A stretch of DNA of 64,000 bases from Azospirillum cavernae (lineage in GTDB: Bacteria > Pseudomonadota > Alphaproteobacteria > Azospirillales > Azospirillaceae). The DNA lies in NCBI RefSeq assembly GCF_003590795.1, contig NZ_QYUL01000001.1:64501-128500 (forward strand), in the 5' to 3' direction. The first letter of the stretch is position 1. Each line of letters begins with the position of its first letter. The notes beneath the pieces were generated by a model. That model was given only the letters and a program-made list of their open reading frames with translations. It had not been told where the DNA came from and did not search any database. The position numbers and the translations under genes were made by a program. This document shows, piece after piece, positions 21,124-29,326 of this stretch.

Positions 21124-21666
21124 ATGACGAACGCGCTCCGCAAGTTTTGGATCTCTCCAGACGAGTATCTGGCCGCCGAACAGCGGGCGGAGGTTCGCCA
21201 CGAGTATGTCGATGGCGAGGTCTTCGCCATGGTCGGGGCGAGTTTGCGGCACGCGCGGATCGTGGCGCGTTTCGGCCACGCCATCCGACAAGCCGCGCTG
21301 CGTCGTGGGTGCGATGCCTTTTACAACGACGTGAAGGTTCGCGTCGATGCGGCGAACGCCTATTATTACCCCGACGTGGTGGCGACCTGCGCGGCGGATG
21401 AGGATCCTTACGTGGTCAAGGATCCGGTCCTGATCGTCGAGGTGCTGTCCGACAGCACAGAGGCCATCGACCGCCGGGAAAAGCGCGCCAACTATCAGAA
21501 AATCCCCAGCCTGCGGGAAATTGTTCTGGTGGCGCAGGACGACCATCGGGTCGAGATTTACCGACGAGACGGCGCCCATTGGGTGGCCGACATCGTGACC
21601 GAGGGCGACGTCGCGCTGACCTCGCTGGACCTCGCCCTGCCGCTGGACGCGCTTTACGAGGATTGA
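21124..21666 (+). CDS. Uma2-family putative restriction endonuclease (DUF820)
   Basis: A 180-residue protein with the Uma2 pattern: SPDEYLAAEQRAEVRHEYVDGEV at the N-terminus, then a PD-(D/E)xK-like core with YYPDVV followed by PVLIVEVLSDST, where the Asp and Glu are the likely metal ligands. Uma2 proteins are abundant in cyanobacteria and scattered in proteobacteria; their role is unproven, though the fold is nuclease-like. No methyltransferase or toxin partner is adjacent. It opens an accessory patch after the core ptsN gene. Confidence 0.85.
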   Translation: MTNALRKFWISPDEYLAAEQRAEVRHEYVDGEVFAMVGASLRHARIVARFGHAIRQAALRRGCDAFYNDVKVRVDAANAYYYPDVVATCAADEDPYVVKDPVLIVEVLSDSTEAIDRREKRANYQKIPSLREIVLVAQDDHRVEIYRRDGAHWVADIVTEGDVALTSLDLALPLDALYED

Positions 21667-21681
21667 GCGCAGCGCGCGCGC

Positions 21682-22536
21682 TTACCGTCCGAGTACCCGC
21701 GTGATGAAAGCGGCGGCGGCGTCGCGGGATTGGGGGCTGTTCAGGATCGTGTGCTTGTCGGACGACAGGGCGATGATCGTCGCGTCCTTGTGCGCCTTCA
21801 GCGCCTCGCCGCAAGTGCCCTTGACCGGGTAGGGGGCGTTCCACGGGTTTTCCGGCGAAAAATAGGGGTCGCGGGTGGCGATCACGCTCAGCACCGGGGT
21901 GTCGGTTGGCACCGCCGTTTTCGGGGCCTCGACGAAATAATTGGCTTCGCAGCTCCAGGAATAGATCAGGCGGGCCAGCGGCTGCGGATCGCTCAGCCGG
22001 GCGACCGGCACCGCGCCTTCGCTGGTTCCGGCGATCAGGATCCGCGCCGGATCGACCCAGGGCAGCGCCTTGGCCTGGGCCAGCGCGTGCTCCAACTCGG
22101 CCAGGCGCAGGCTGTGCACTCGCTCATACACCGCGACGTCGATGGGGGAGCTGTAGGTCAGGCGGTTGGGGATGGCCAGGCTGTCGGGGGCGATGGAGGG
22201 CAAGCCCAGACGCTCCGCCAGCCAGCGTTGATGCTCGCCGACGAAGGGGGCCAAGCCGCTGGACCCGTGCATCAGGATGACCAGGGGCGACCGCGCCGCC
22301 GCTGTCGCGCCGATGGCGGACGGGGCGTCGCGCAGCGCGCCTTGCCACAGCGCCCCGCCGGTCAGCGCGGGCGGCAGAACCAGACTGGCCCCGGCCCAAC
22401 TGCGGGCCAGATTGTCGGGGCTGGGCGACAATTCGGACCCCTGGATTTTGCCCTGGGGCTGCTGCGCCCCCGCCGGAACCCCGCCCGCCAGCCACAAAGC
22501 CAACCCAACCAACCCGACAACCGCTAGTCTCCGCAT
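21682..22536 (-). CDS. Secreted alpha/beta hydrolase (dienelactone-hydrolase-like)
   Basis: A 284-residue protein with a signal peptide (MRRLAVVGLVGLALWLAGG, cleavage near GAQQ). LVILMHGSSG is the oxyanion-hole strand, GTSEGA the nucleophile elbow with Ser, ATRDPYF carries the likely catalytic Asp, and SDKHTI the His, so the triad appears complete. The substrate is unknown. I chose the ATG at 22536 because AAGGAG lies 7 bases upstream and the signal peptide starts there; the longer frame to 22608 adds a charged stretch without support. It diverges from the LysR-type gene, which may control it. Confidence 0.8.
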   Translation of the reverse strand: MRRLAVVGLVGLALWLAGGVPAGAQQPQGKIQGSELSPSPDNLARSWAGASLVLPPALTGGALWQGALRDAPSAIGATAAARSPLVILMHGSSGLAPFVGEHQRWLAERLGLPSIAPDSLAIPNRLTYSSPIDVAVYERVHSLRLAELEHALAQAKALPWVDPARILIAGTSEGAVPVARLSDPQPLARLIYSWSCEANYFVEAPKTAVPTDTPVLSVIATRDPYFSPENPWNAPYPVKGTCGEALKAHKDATIIALSSDKHTILNSPQSRDAAAAFITRVLGR

Positions 22537-22610
22537 GATGACGCTCCTTCCGATGACGCTTCGCCGCCGCTCAGCATCCCTGGTCGGAACCGCATCGACA
22601 ACGCTCAAAT

Positions 22611-22623
22611 CAATGCGTTATTG
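22611..22623. promoter_or_regulatory. Candidate LysR-type binding site in the hydrolase/regulator gap
   Basis: CAAT-GCGTT-ATTG is an interrupted dyad in the 135-base divergent gap. It sits inside a wider imperfect dyad (TCAA at 22605 to TTGA near 22630). LysR regulators usually bind such T-N11-A dyads between themselves and a divergent target. Support is positional. Confidence 0.35.
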
Positions 22624-22671
22624 TTGTTGAATCAGCCGCCAACCGCCGCAAACCAGCCAGGAGCGCGCGCG

Positions 22672-23583
22672 ATGCGCAACCGCCGCCCGACCCTGGTCGA
22701 ACTGGAAGCCCTGCGGGCGACCATCGCCAACGGCACCACCGCCGGGGCGGCCCAGCGGCTGGGCTGTTCGCAATCCTCGGTCAGCCGCGCCTTGGCCCTG
22801 CTGGAGGCGCGGTTGGGCGTGCCGCTGTTCGAGCGGGCCGGACGCCTGATTCGCCCAACCGCCGAGGCGCTGGCGATCAACGACGAGTTGGACGACGTGT
22901 TCCACGCGCTGGACCGCGTCGCCTCGGGCCTTGCGGCGGGTCCGGCGGCGGGGCGCTTGACGGTGGCGGCCCCGCCCGCCTTCGCCCTGGCGCTGCTCAG
23001 CCGCGCCGCCGCCCGCTTCCGCGCCGTCCACCCCCAGATTGTCCTTCAGGTCGAGGTGGTCGGCTCCGACGCCGTCGTCGCGCTGGTGGCGGAGGGGCGG
23101 GCCGATCTGGGCGTGACCGACAGCGCGCCGCTGCATTCCGGCGTCCGGCTGGAGCCGTTCCGCCTGTCCGCCCTGGCCTGCGTTCTGCCGTCCGGCCACC
23201 CGCTGGCGGAATCGCCGGTGCTGCGGCCCGCCGATCTGGCGGACACGCCCGCCATCGCCCTGACGCGCCGCCATTCCATGCGCGCGCGGATCGACCGCCT
23301 GTTCGCCGAGGCGGGCGTCGAACGCCCGCTGGCGGCGGAAACCTCCACGGCGATTTCCGCCCTGGAGCTGGTCCGCGCCGGGCTGGGCGTGGCGGTGATG
23401 AACCCCTTCCCGCTGGCCGACGACGCCGACCCAACCCTGCGCTGGCGCCCGTTTGAACCGACCCTGGAGTACCGAAGCTGCTGCGTCCTGCCCGCCGCCG
23501 CTCCCCCCACCCCGAACGCCCGCCGCTTCCAAAAACTGCTGAACGGCCTGACCCGCGCCGACCGCTGGTCCCGCCCGGCGTGA
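22672..23583 (+). CDS. LysR-family transcriptional regulator
   Basis: A 303-residue LTTR. The N-terminal winged helix-turn-helix (about residues 8-66) contains GTTAGAAQRLGCSQSSVSRAL and LEARLGVPLFERAGRLIRPT. The effector domain (about 90-290) has the type I/II periplasmic-binding-protein fold (VVALVAEGRADLGVTDS). The ATG at 22672 has AGGAG 8 bases upstream; the upstream TTG at 22621 is not needed. It is divergent from the hydrolase gene, the classical LysR target arrangement; the ligand is unknown. Confidence 0.92.
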   Translation: MRNRRPTLVELEALRATIANGTTAGAAQRLGCSQSSVSRALALLEARLGVPLFERAGRLIRPTAEALAINDELDDVFHALDRVASGLAAGPAAGRLTVAAPPAFALALLSRAAARFRAVHPQIVLQVEVVGSDAVVALVAEGRADLGVTDSAPLHSGVRLEPFRLSALACVLPSGHPLAESPVLRPADLADTPAIALTRRHSMRARIDRLFAEAGVERPLAAETSTAISALELVRAGLGVAVMNPFPLADDADPTLRWRPFEPTLEYRSCCVLPAAAPPTPNARRFQKLLNGLTRADRWSRPA

Positions 23584-23600
23584 GGGGCGCGCCGATGCGA

Positions 23601-25424
23601 TCACGCGGGGCGTGTCGGTCCTTTATCCGATTGTGGGCGCGCAGCGCGTGGTGGGGCGGCTGGGGGGACCGGGGGCGGCGCGCTGGGGGGCGGGACTGTG
23701 CCGGAACGAAGCATATCCAGCGAATCTGTAACCCGTTCCAGTTCTGAAAAATAACGAACTATTTCCCGGATTGTGCCGTAGTTGGTGACGTACAGGGCCG
23801 CAACGGCTGTTGTGCTTACAGCGGTTACAAAAATCCATTTCGCAACAAGCTTTGCCGCTTCAGGTCGTATATTCCCACACACTTCCTGTGTAAATTTGAT
23901 CAACTCTTTGGCAAAAGACTGTGTTGTATCGGCGGTTTTGGCGGTTGCTGATGATGTCCATTTCTGCACGCGCAGGAGAGCGTTGAGAAAATTGCGAACG
24001 GTCACACCGTACAAAGCGATCTTGTGTCTTTGCAGATCGTCGTCTGCCGGTTCTGCGCACTCTTCATGCAGAGTATCAAACGCAGCTTGAGCGCCTGGAC
24101 CGATGAACTTCGCGTCCCTGATCCCATCGCGCAGAGCGTTCAGGTTCGTCAAAAAATCAACGGCGCTGTTTTCGGTAAGAGCATCCGCAAGTTTTCTTAC
24201 ATTTTCCTTGGACAGTTCCGGGAGGTTGTCGCAGAGAAGACGTGCGGTTTCAGCGAGATCATCCACATCTGACAAGAGGAGTGACGACAACTCTTCTCGA
24301 TCCCGTGGGTTGTCGAGCCATTTTGCGAGGCGCTCAACAGCGATGGTGCGGGAGTTGACGATCTCGGGAATCAGATCGGCGGCTTGATCGGTTAGAACGC
24401 TCCGAAGTCTCTCTACTTTGCGCGCGATGCCCGGGTCGCAATTGCTGCGCGCCAAAGTGTCAAGAAGGCTGTCCGCCTTGTCGCGCGTCTCATCCAGATA
24501 TCTCTGAGCCGAAATCCCTCCGTTGGGCAGAGCGCCGGGTGGCAGAACCTCTATGCGTCCGTCGCGCCAGCCGAACTGATAGGGGGCGGGTTGCTGGCCG
24601 GGGAGTTGGTCGAGGGCTTCGGTGAGTTGGGCGGGGAGATCCGGGAGGAGGGGCGGTGGTATGGGTGGGGGAGGGGCCTCCTCCTCCAGCCAACGCATAA
24701 TGTCGCTGTTGATCTCAAGGGCAGGACGTTCCCACCAATCATTCGATTTGGCTGCGATGCGCCGTGTCAGATCGTCACTAAAAAAATCACGGGTCGGGGT
24801 TTTCGCGTCAAAGGGGGCGACTGCTTCATACCACCGGATCCAAGGCATATAGCCGTAATCTATAGCGAAAGTGCTGTGTTTGAAGCTCGACCAATCAGCT
24901 TGAAGCGATTGCGGAGCGTCCCGATGCCAGAGTGGATGCTCTTCTAACAGAAATTTCCCACTAATATTTTCTCCATCATTATTTGTTTTTAACAAAAATA
25001 TGTCGTGTATAATTTCCGTCCACAGGCGATTCCCATAGAAATTCTTGACTGAACGAGCTGCATAGGCAGCAGAGCCTGCCGCATCGACTGCACGGGCAGT
25101 GTCAACTGCCGCCGCAGCAGCAGCGGATGCGGTTTTCCCAGCACCGCCGACTGTCGCAGCAGCCCTAATTGAAGCCGCCATAATATCGAATGGTAGGAAA
25201 TTTCGAGCAATCCAGGATAGGTAGCAAGCTCGGAAAACTGCGGTGACGTGAGAGGTTCCCTCGTGCTCATTCCATGAAATGTCTAGACGCTTTATATGAT
25301 TTCCGATCGTCGGCAACATGCGTAACGCAATGCGTATGGCGATTATGTGTGACCATGCGGTGGGCTTGTCTTTCAGCCAATCCCTTAACTCTTCAGGATT
25401 TTCCAGCGTCAGTTCTTTGGCCAT
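23601..25424 (-). CDS. Large protein of unknown function, AT-richer than neighbours
   Basis: A 607-residue protein I do not recognise. In order: a helical segment (MAKELTLENPEELRDWLKDK, then IAIRIALRMLP), an Ala-rich helix with near-heptad alanines (about 95-135), a Trp-rich block (WIRWYEAVAPF, WWERPALEIN), and a Pro linker (about 270-300: PPPPIPPPLLP). A long helical and acidic region (about 320-500) follows, then one likely membrane helix near residues 545-562 (WIFVTAVSTTAVAALYV), and a Pro-rich tail. The ATG at 25424 is preferred, since the open frame to 25499 starts with unrelated sequence; the ribosome-binding site is weak. Base composition is clearly less GC-rich than the flanks, suggesting acquisition. 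It sits beside a 346-bp palindromic cluster. A role in defence or signalling cannot be excluded, but nothing proves it. Confidence 0.7.
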   Translation of the reverse strand: MAKELTLENPEELRDWLKDKPTAWSHIIAIRIALRMLPTIGNHIKRLDISWNEHEGTSHVTAVFRACYLSWIARNFLPFDIMAASIRAAATVGGAGKTASAAAAAAVDTARAVDAAGSAAYAARSVKNFYGNRLWTEIIHDIFLLKTNNDGENISGKFLLEEHPLWHRDAPQSLQADWSSFKHSTFAIDYGYMPWIRWYEAVAPFDAKTPTRDFFSDDLTRRIAAKSNDWWERPALEINSDIMRWLEEEAPPPPIPPPLLPDLPAQLTEALDQLPGQQPAPYQFGWRDGRIEVLPPGALPNGGISAQRYLDETRDKADSLLDTLARSNCDPGIARKVERLRSVLTDQAADLIPEIVNSRTIAVERLAKWLDNPRDREELSSLLLSDVDDLAETARLLCDNLPELSKENVRKLADALTENSAVDFLTNLNALRDGIRDAKFIGPGAQAAFDTLHEECAEPADDDLQRHKIALYGVTVRNFLNALLRVQKWTSSATAKTADTTQSFAKELIKFTQEVCGNIRPEAAKLVAKWIFVTAVSTTAVAALYVTNYGTIREIVRYFSELERVTDSLDMLRSGTVPPPSAPPPVPPAAPPRAARPQSDKGPTRPA

Positions 25425-25580
25425 GCATCGTCCGCCACAATCGCCGCTACAGGCTTTGCGGTTGTGGCGCGCGTCAGCCCCAGGCGGCGCGTGCGTCATT
25501 TCACAAAGCGACGCTCGGAAAATAGCAAATTGCCACAGTGAACTCTACCGAGAAAGGTAGGGTGATAGCGTGCGCGGATG

Positions 25581-25926
25581 ATCGCCCTCTCCCGTCTTGG
25601 GGGAGGGAGGGGACCCACGACGTAGGGAGGGTGAGGGGTTGCCCGAAAGGCCAGAACCGCATGGTTCCTTGGATCACCCCTCACCCTTCCCTCTCCCGTT
25701 CCGGGCTACGGCATTCACACATCTTTGGCTTAGGCAAGTCATTGGAAGAAAAAAACTTTCCTCCGTCATTCCCGCGAAGGTGGGAATCCAGACTTATCCA
25801 TAAGGTTCGTCTGGCAAACTCTGGATCCCCGCCTTCGCGGGGATGGCGGGAAAGTCATTTTGCTTCAATTGGTTGCGGTAAGAAAAAGATGTGTGAATGC
25901 TGTAACCCGTTCCGGGAGAGGGCGAT
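25581..25926. repeat. Compound nested palindrome cluster (346 bp)
   Basis: The outer arms ATCGCCCTCTCCCG (25581-25594) and their exact complement (25913-25926) enclose further inverted repeats: GGGAGGGTGAGGGGT with its partner near 25676-25691; a pair of about 60-bp arms (25690-25750 and 25865-25924) sharing CATTCACACATCTTT; and an inner pair built on CATTCCCGCGAAGG (near 25770 and 25835). The last 236 bp could fold into one long imperfect hairpin. This fills most of the 512-base gap between the unknown 607-residue gene and ubiG; no gene is supported here. It resembles a MITE or stacked REP elements. Confidence 0.8.
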
Positions 25927-25936
25927 AACGCCCCCC

Positions 25937-26740
25937 TCAAACCCGCTCCGCCCACCCCATGTAATTCACCCCCAAATCCCGTGCGTTCAGCTTGAATTCG
26001 TCGGTCAGCGGGTTGTAGGTCACGCCGGTCAGGTGGCGCATGTTCAGGCCGTGGGCGCGGACGGCGGCGGTCAGTTCGGAGGGGCGGAGGAATTGCCGCC
26101 AATTGTGGGTGCCGCGCGGCAGCCAGCGCAACACATACTCCGCCCCGACGATGGCCATGGCGAAGCTTTTCGGCGTGCGGTTCAGGGTGGCCAGGAACAG
26201 AACGCCGCCCGGCGCCAGCAGGTCGGCGCAGGATTGGACGAACAGGTTCACGTCGGCGACATGCTCGATCACCTCCATCGCCAGAACCACGTCGAACCGC
26301 TCGCCCGACGCGGCGAGGCTTTCCGCCGTGGTGGCGCGGTAATCGACCGTCGCGCCGCTTTCGGCGGCGTGGGTGGCGGCGGTCTTGATGTTCTTCTCCG
26401 ACGCGTCCACCCCGACCACGCTCGCGCCCATGCGGGCGAAGGGTTCCGACAGCAGGCCGCCGCCGCAACCGATGTCCACCACCCGCAACCCGTTCAGCGG
26501 GCTGGGGGCCAGCGGGTCGCGGCCCAGACGCTGGCACACCGCGTCGCGGATGTAGGTCAGGCGCAGCGGGTTCAGCCGGTGCAGCGGGCGGAATTTGCCG
26601 GTGGGATCCCACCATTCGGCGGCGATGGCGGAAAAGCGGGCGACGTCCGCCGGATCAACCGTGCTGGCGCCCACCTTGTTTGCGCCGGGCGTGCTGGCGG
26701 GGGCTGGCGTCGTTGGCGTGGTTCCGGCGGTCGCGGTCAT
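25937..26740 (-). CDS. ubiG: 3-demethylubiquinol 3-O-methyltransferase / polyprenyl-hydroxybenzoate O-methyltransferase
   Basis: A 267-residue SAM methyltransferase that carries out both O-methylations of ubiquinone synthesis. [19 protein letters not shown] and [15 protein letters not shown] are UbiG hallmarks; the SAM site is [46 protein letters not shown] is also typical and includes the membrane-binding insertion region. The family normally starts shortly before STVDPAD, so the ATG at 26740 was chosen; ATG 26776 and a frame to 26881 are possible but lack support. It diverges from lysC with a 179-base gap, a common arrangement in this order. Confidence 0.95.
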   Translation of the reverse strand: MTATAGTTPTTPAPASTPGANKVGASTVDPADVARFSAIAAEWWDPTGKFRPLHRLNPLRLTYIRDAVCQRLGRDPLAPSPLNGLRVVDIGCGGGLLSEPFARMGASVVGVDASEKNIKTAATHAAESGATVDYRATTAESLAASGERFDVVLAMEVIEHVADVNLFVQSCADLLAPGGVLFLATLNRTPKSFAMAIVGAEYVLRWLPRGTHNWRQFLRPSELTAAVRAHGLNMRHLTGVTYNPLTDEFKLNARDLGVNYMGWAERV

Positions 26741-26919
26741 TGGTTGAGGATTCCATAACAGAGGGACGGTTGGCATGCGGGGCAACCTTGCCTCGCTGTG
26801 AGCGAGAGAGTATGGATACGCCGCCCCGCGCCGGCAACGGTAGAGCGGGGGTGCCGCACGCCGCCTTTTTCCACGCGCCATGACAACGCGATGGGGGCGG
26901 CCAGAGATTGGTGTGAGGT

Positions 26920-28155
26920 ATGGCGCGGATCGTCCTGAAATTCGGAGGCACGTCGGTCGGCGACATCGACCGCATCAAAAACGTGGCTCGCAAGGTGGAG
27001 CAGGAAGTCAAGGCGGGCCATCAGGTGGCCGTCGTCGTGTCGGCGATGTCCGGCGTGACCAACCAGCTCGTCAAATATTGCAACGAGATCGACAAGCTGC
27101 ACGACGCCCGCGAATATGACGCGGTGGTCGCCTCGGGCGAGCAAGTGACCTCGGGTCTGCTGGCCATCGCCTTGCAGTCCATCGGCATTCCGGCGCGCTC
27201 CTGGGCGGGCTGGCAGATTCCGATCTACGCCGACGACACGCACAGCAAGGCGCGCATCGTCTCCATCGACACCACCCAGATGGAAAAATCCATGCAGACC
27301 GGCGAAGTCGCCGTGGTCGCCGGATTCCAGGGCGTGACGAAGGACGGCCGCATCGCCACCTTGGGCCGTGGCGGCTCCGACACCTCGGCGGTGGCGCTGG
27401 CGGCGGCGGTGAAGGCCGACCGTTGCGACATCTACACCGACGTGGACGGCGTCTACACCACCGACCCGCGCATCGTGACCAAGGCCAGGAAGCTCAACAA
27501 GATCACCTATGAGGAGATGTTGGAGCTGGCCTCGCAAGGCGCGAAGGTGCTTCAGACGCGCTCGGTCGAGATGGCGATGAACCACCGCGTGCGCGTGCAG
27601 GTGCTGTCGAGCTTTGAGGCGGCTGCGGGCAGCTCGCTTCCCGGAACCCTGGTTGTTGACGAGGACGAGATCGTGGAAAAGGAAGTTGTGAGCGGCATCG
27701 CCTACAGCCGCGACGAGGCGAAGATCACGTTGGTCGGCGTCGCCGATCAACCCGGCGTCGCCGCCAGCATCTTCGGCCCGCTGACCGACGCCGCCGTCAA
27801 CGTCGACATGATCGTGCAGAACGTGTCGGAAGACGGCAAATCCACCGACATGACCTTCACCGTCGGGAAGGCCGACATCGCCCGCGCCGTCAAGGTGCTG
27901 GAGGATGAGCAGGCGACGCTGAAGTACAAGCGCATCGCGTCGGACGCCAACGTCGTCAAGGTGTCGGTGATCGGCGTCGGCATGCGCAGCCATGCGGGCG
28001 TCGCCCAACGCATGTTCAAGGCGCTGGCCGACAAGGGCATCAACATTCAGGTCATTTCCACCTCGGAGATCAAGATCTCGGTCCTGATCGCCGAGGAGTA
28101 CGCGGAGCTGGCGCTGCGCGCCCTGCACACCGCCTATGGCCTGGACGCCGCCTGA
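26920..28155 (+). CDS. lysC: Aspartokinase
   Basis: A 411-residue aspartate kinase that makes aspartyl phosphate, the first step to lysine, threonine, methionine and diaminopimelate. The kinase domain (about 1-250) begins [19 protein letters not shown] and contains [13 protein letters not shown] and [15 protein letters not shown]. Two C-terminal ACT domains (about 265-400) bind feedback inhibitors ([44 protein letters not shown]). GAGG lies just upstream of the ATG. The length and the ACT arrangement fit the alphaproteobacterial monofunctional enzyme. Confidence 0.97.
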   Translation: MARIVLKFGGTSVGDIDRIKNVARKVEQEVKAGHQVAVVVSAMSGVTNQLVKYCNEIDKLHDAREYDAVVASGEQVTSGLLAIALQSIGIPARSWAGWQIPIYADDTHSKARIVSIDTTQMEKSMQTGEVAVVAGFQGVTKDGRIATLGRGGSDTSAVALAAAVKADRCDIYTDVDGVYTTDPRIVTKARKLNKITYEEMLELASQGAKVLQTRSVEMAMNHRVRVQVLSSFEAAAGSSLPGTLVVDEDEIVEKEVVSGIAYSRDEAKITLVGVADQPGVAASIFGPLTDAAVNVDMIVQNVSEDGKSTDMTFTVGKADIARAVKVLEDEQATLKYKRIASDANVVKVSVIGVGMRSHAGVAQRMFKALADKGINIQVISTSEIKISVLIAEEYAELALRALHTAYGLDAA

Positions 28156-28192
28156 TCGCGGCGTCGAGGAAGAGAGAGGATTTGAGTCGGCC

Positions 28193-29284
28193 ATGACCGA
28201 AACGACGGCGCGGGCGCGGCTCGATCAGCTTTGGGCGCGCGGCTGCGCCTTTCTCGGCACGCGCACCGCCGTGATGGGCGGGGCGATGAGCTGGGTGTCG
28301 GAACGCCATCTGGTGGCGGCGATTTCCAACGCGGGCGGGTTCGGGGTGTTGGCCTGCGGGTCGATGCCGCCGGACGCGCTGGCGGCGGAGATCGCGGCCA
28401 CCAAGGCGCTGACCGACAAGCCGTTCGGCGTGAACCTCATCAACATGCACCCAGACCTGAACCGGCTGCTCGACGTCTGTCGGGAACAGGCGGTCGGTCA
28501 TGTCGTCATCGCCGGGGGCTTTCCGTCCAGCGCCACGCTGGCCCGCATCAAGGATGGCGGGGCCAAGGCGATGGCCTTCGCCCCGACGCTGGCCAGCGGG
28601 CGGCGCATGGTCAAGCTGGGGGCCGACGCCCTGGTGATCGAGGGGACGGAGGCGGGCGGCCACATCGGCCCGGTCTCCACCACCGTGTTGGCGCAAGAGA
28701 TTTTGCCTGACCTGCGCGAGGCCCCGGTGTTCGTCGCGGGCGGCATCGGGCGCGGCGAGGCGATCGTCGCCTATCTGGAATTGGGCGCGTCGGGGGTGCA
28801 GGTCGGCACCCGTTTCGTCTGCGCCACCGAATCCATCGCGCACCCCAATTTCAAGAAATCCTTCATCCGCGCCTCGGCCCGCGACGCCCAGGCGTCGGTG
28901 CAACTCGACCCGCGATTCCCGGTGATTCCGGTGCGCGCGCTGGCCAACGCGGGCAGCGCGGCTTTTCTGGAATTCCAGCGCACGGTGATCGCCCGCGTCG
29001 ATGGCGGCGAGTTGACGCGCGACGAAGGCTTGCTGGAGATCGAACATTTCTGGGCGGGCGCGCTGCGCCGCGCGGTGATCGACGGCGACGTGGAGTTTGG
29101 CTCCCTGATGGCCGGGCAGAGCGTCGGCCTCGTCACCCGCGAACAGCCGGTCGCCGACATCCTGGCCGAATTGATCGCCCAGGCCGAAACGGCGCTGGCG
29201 GGGCGCCATGGGCTTGGGGCATCGTTGAATTCTTCGGTCCCGGATCGGGCGATGGCCTCGCCCTCGGTTCTGGGAGCGGTGTGA
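28193..29284 (+). CDS. Nitronate monooxygenase / 2-nitropropane dioxygenase-like FMN enzyme
   Basis: A 363-residue TIM-barrel flavoprotein. GTRTAVMGGAMSWVSERHLVAAISNAGGFGVLACG is typical of the FMN-binding N-terminus. The phosphate-binding end includes ALVIEGTEAGGHIGP and VFVAGGIGRGEAIVAYLELGASGVQVGTRF (both split signatures of the family). Members oxidise alkyl nitronates, but others are enoyl reductases of the FabK type, so the substrate is not certain. The ATG at 28193 begins the conserved part; the open frame starts inside the lysC end. It lies between lysC (37 bases) and ptsP (42 bases), probably one transcript. Confidence 0.85.
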   Translation: MTETTARARLDQLWARGCAFLGTRTAVMGGAMSWVSERHLVAAISNAGGFGVLACGSMPPDALAAEIAATKALTDKPFGVNLINMHPDLNRLLDVCREQAVGHVVIAGGFPSSATLARIKDGGAKAMAFAPTLASGRRMVKLGADALVIEGTEAGGHIGPVSTTVLAQEILPDLREAPVFVAGGIGRGEAIVAYLELGASGVQVGTRFVCATESIAHPNFKKSFIRASARDAQASVQLDPRFPVIPVRALANAGSAAFLEFQRTVIARVDGGELTRDEGLLEIEHFWAGALRRAVIDGDVEFGSLMAGQSVGLVTREQPVADILAELIAQAETALAGRHGLGASLNSSVPDRAMASPSVLGAV

Positions 29285-29326
29285 CGATGAGCAGCGGCTT
29301 CGACACGGCAGCCGGAGGGTAGAGGG

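Noticed and set aside
25581..25926. A CRISPR array at the repeat-rich stretch near 25.6-25.9 kb
   Set aside because: The repeats are inverted and nested, not direct with unique equal-length spacers, and no cas genes are present.
25538..26758. A 406-residue plus-strand frame over the palindrome cluster and antisense to ubiG
   Set aside because: It consists of repeat sequence and the ubiG shadow; there is no ribosome-binding site or domain.
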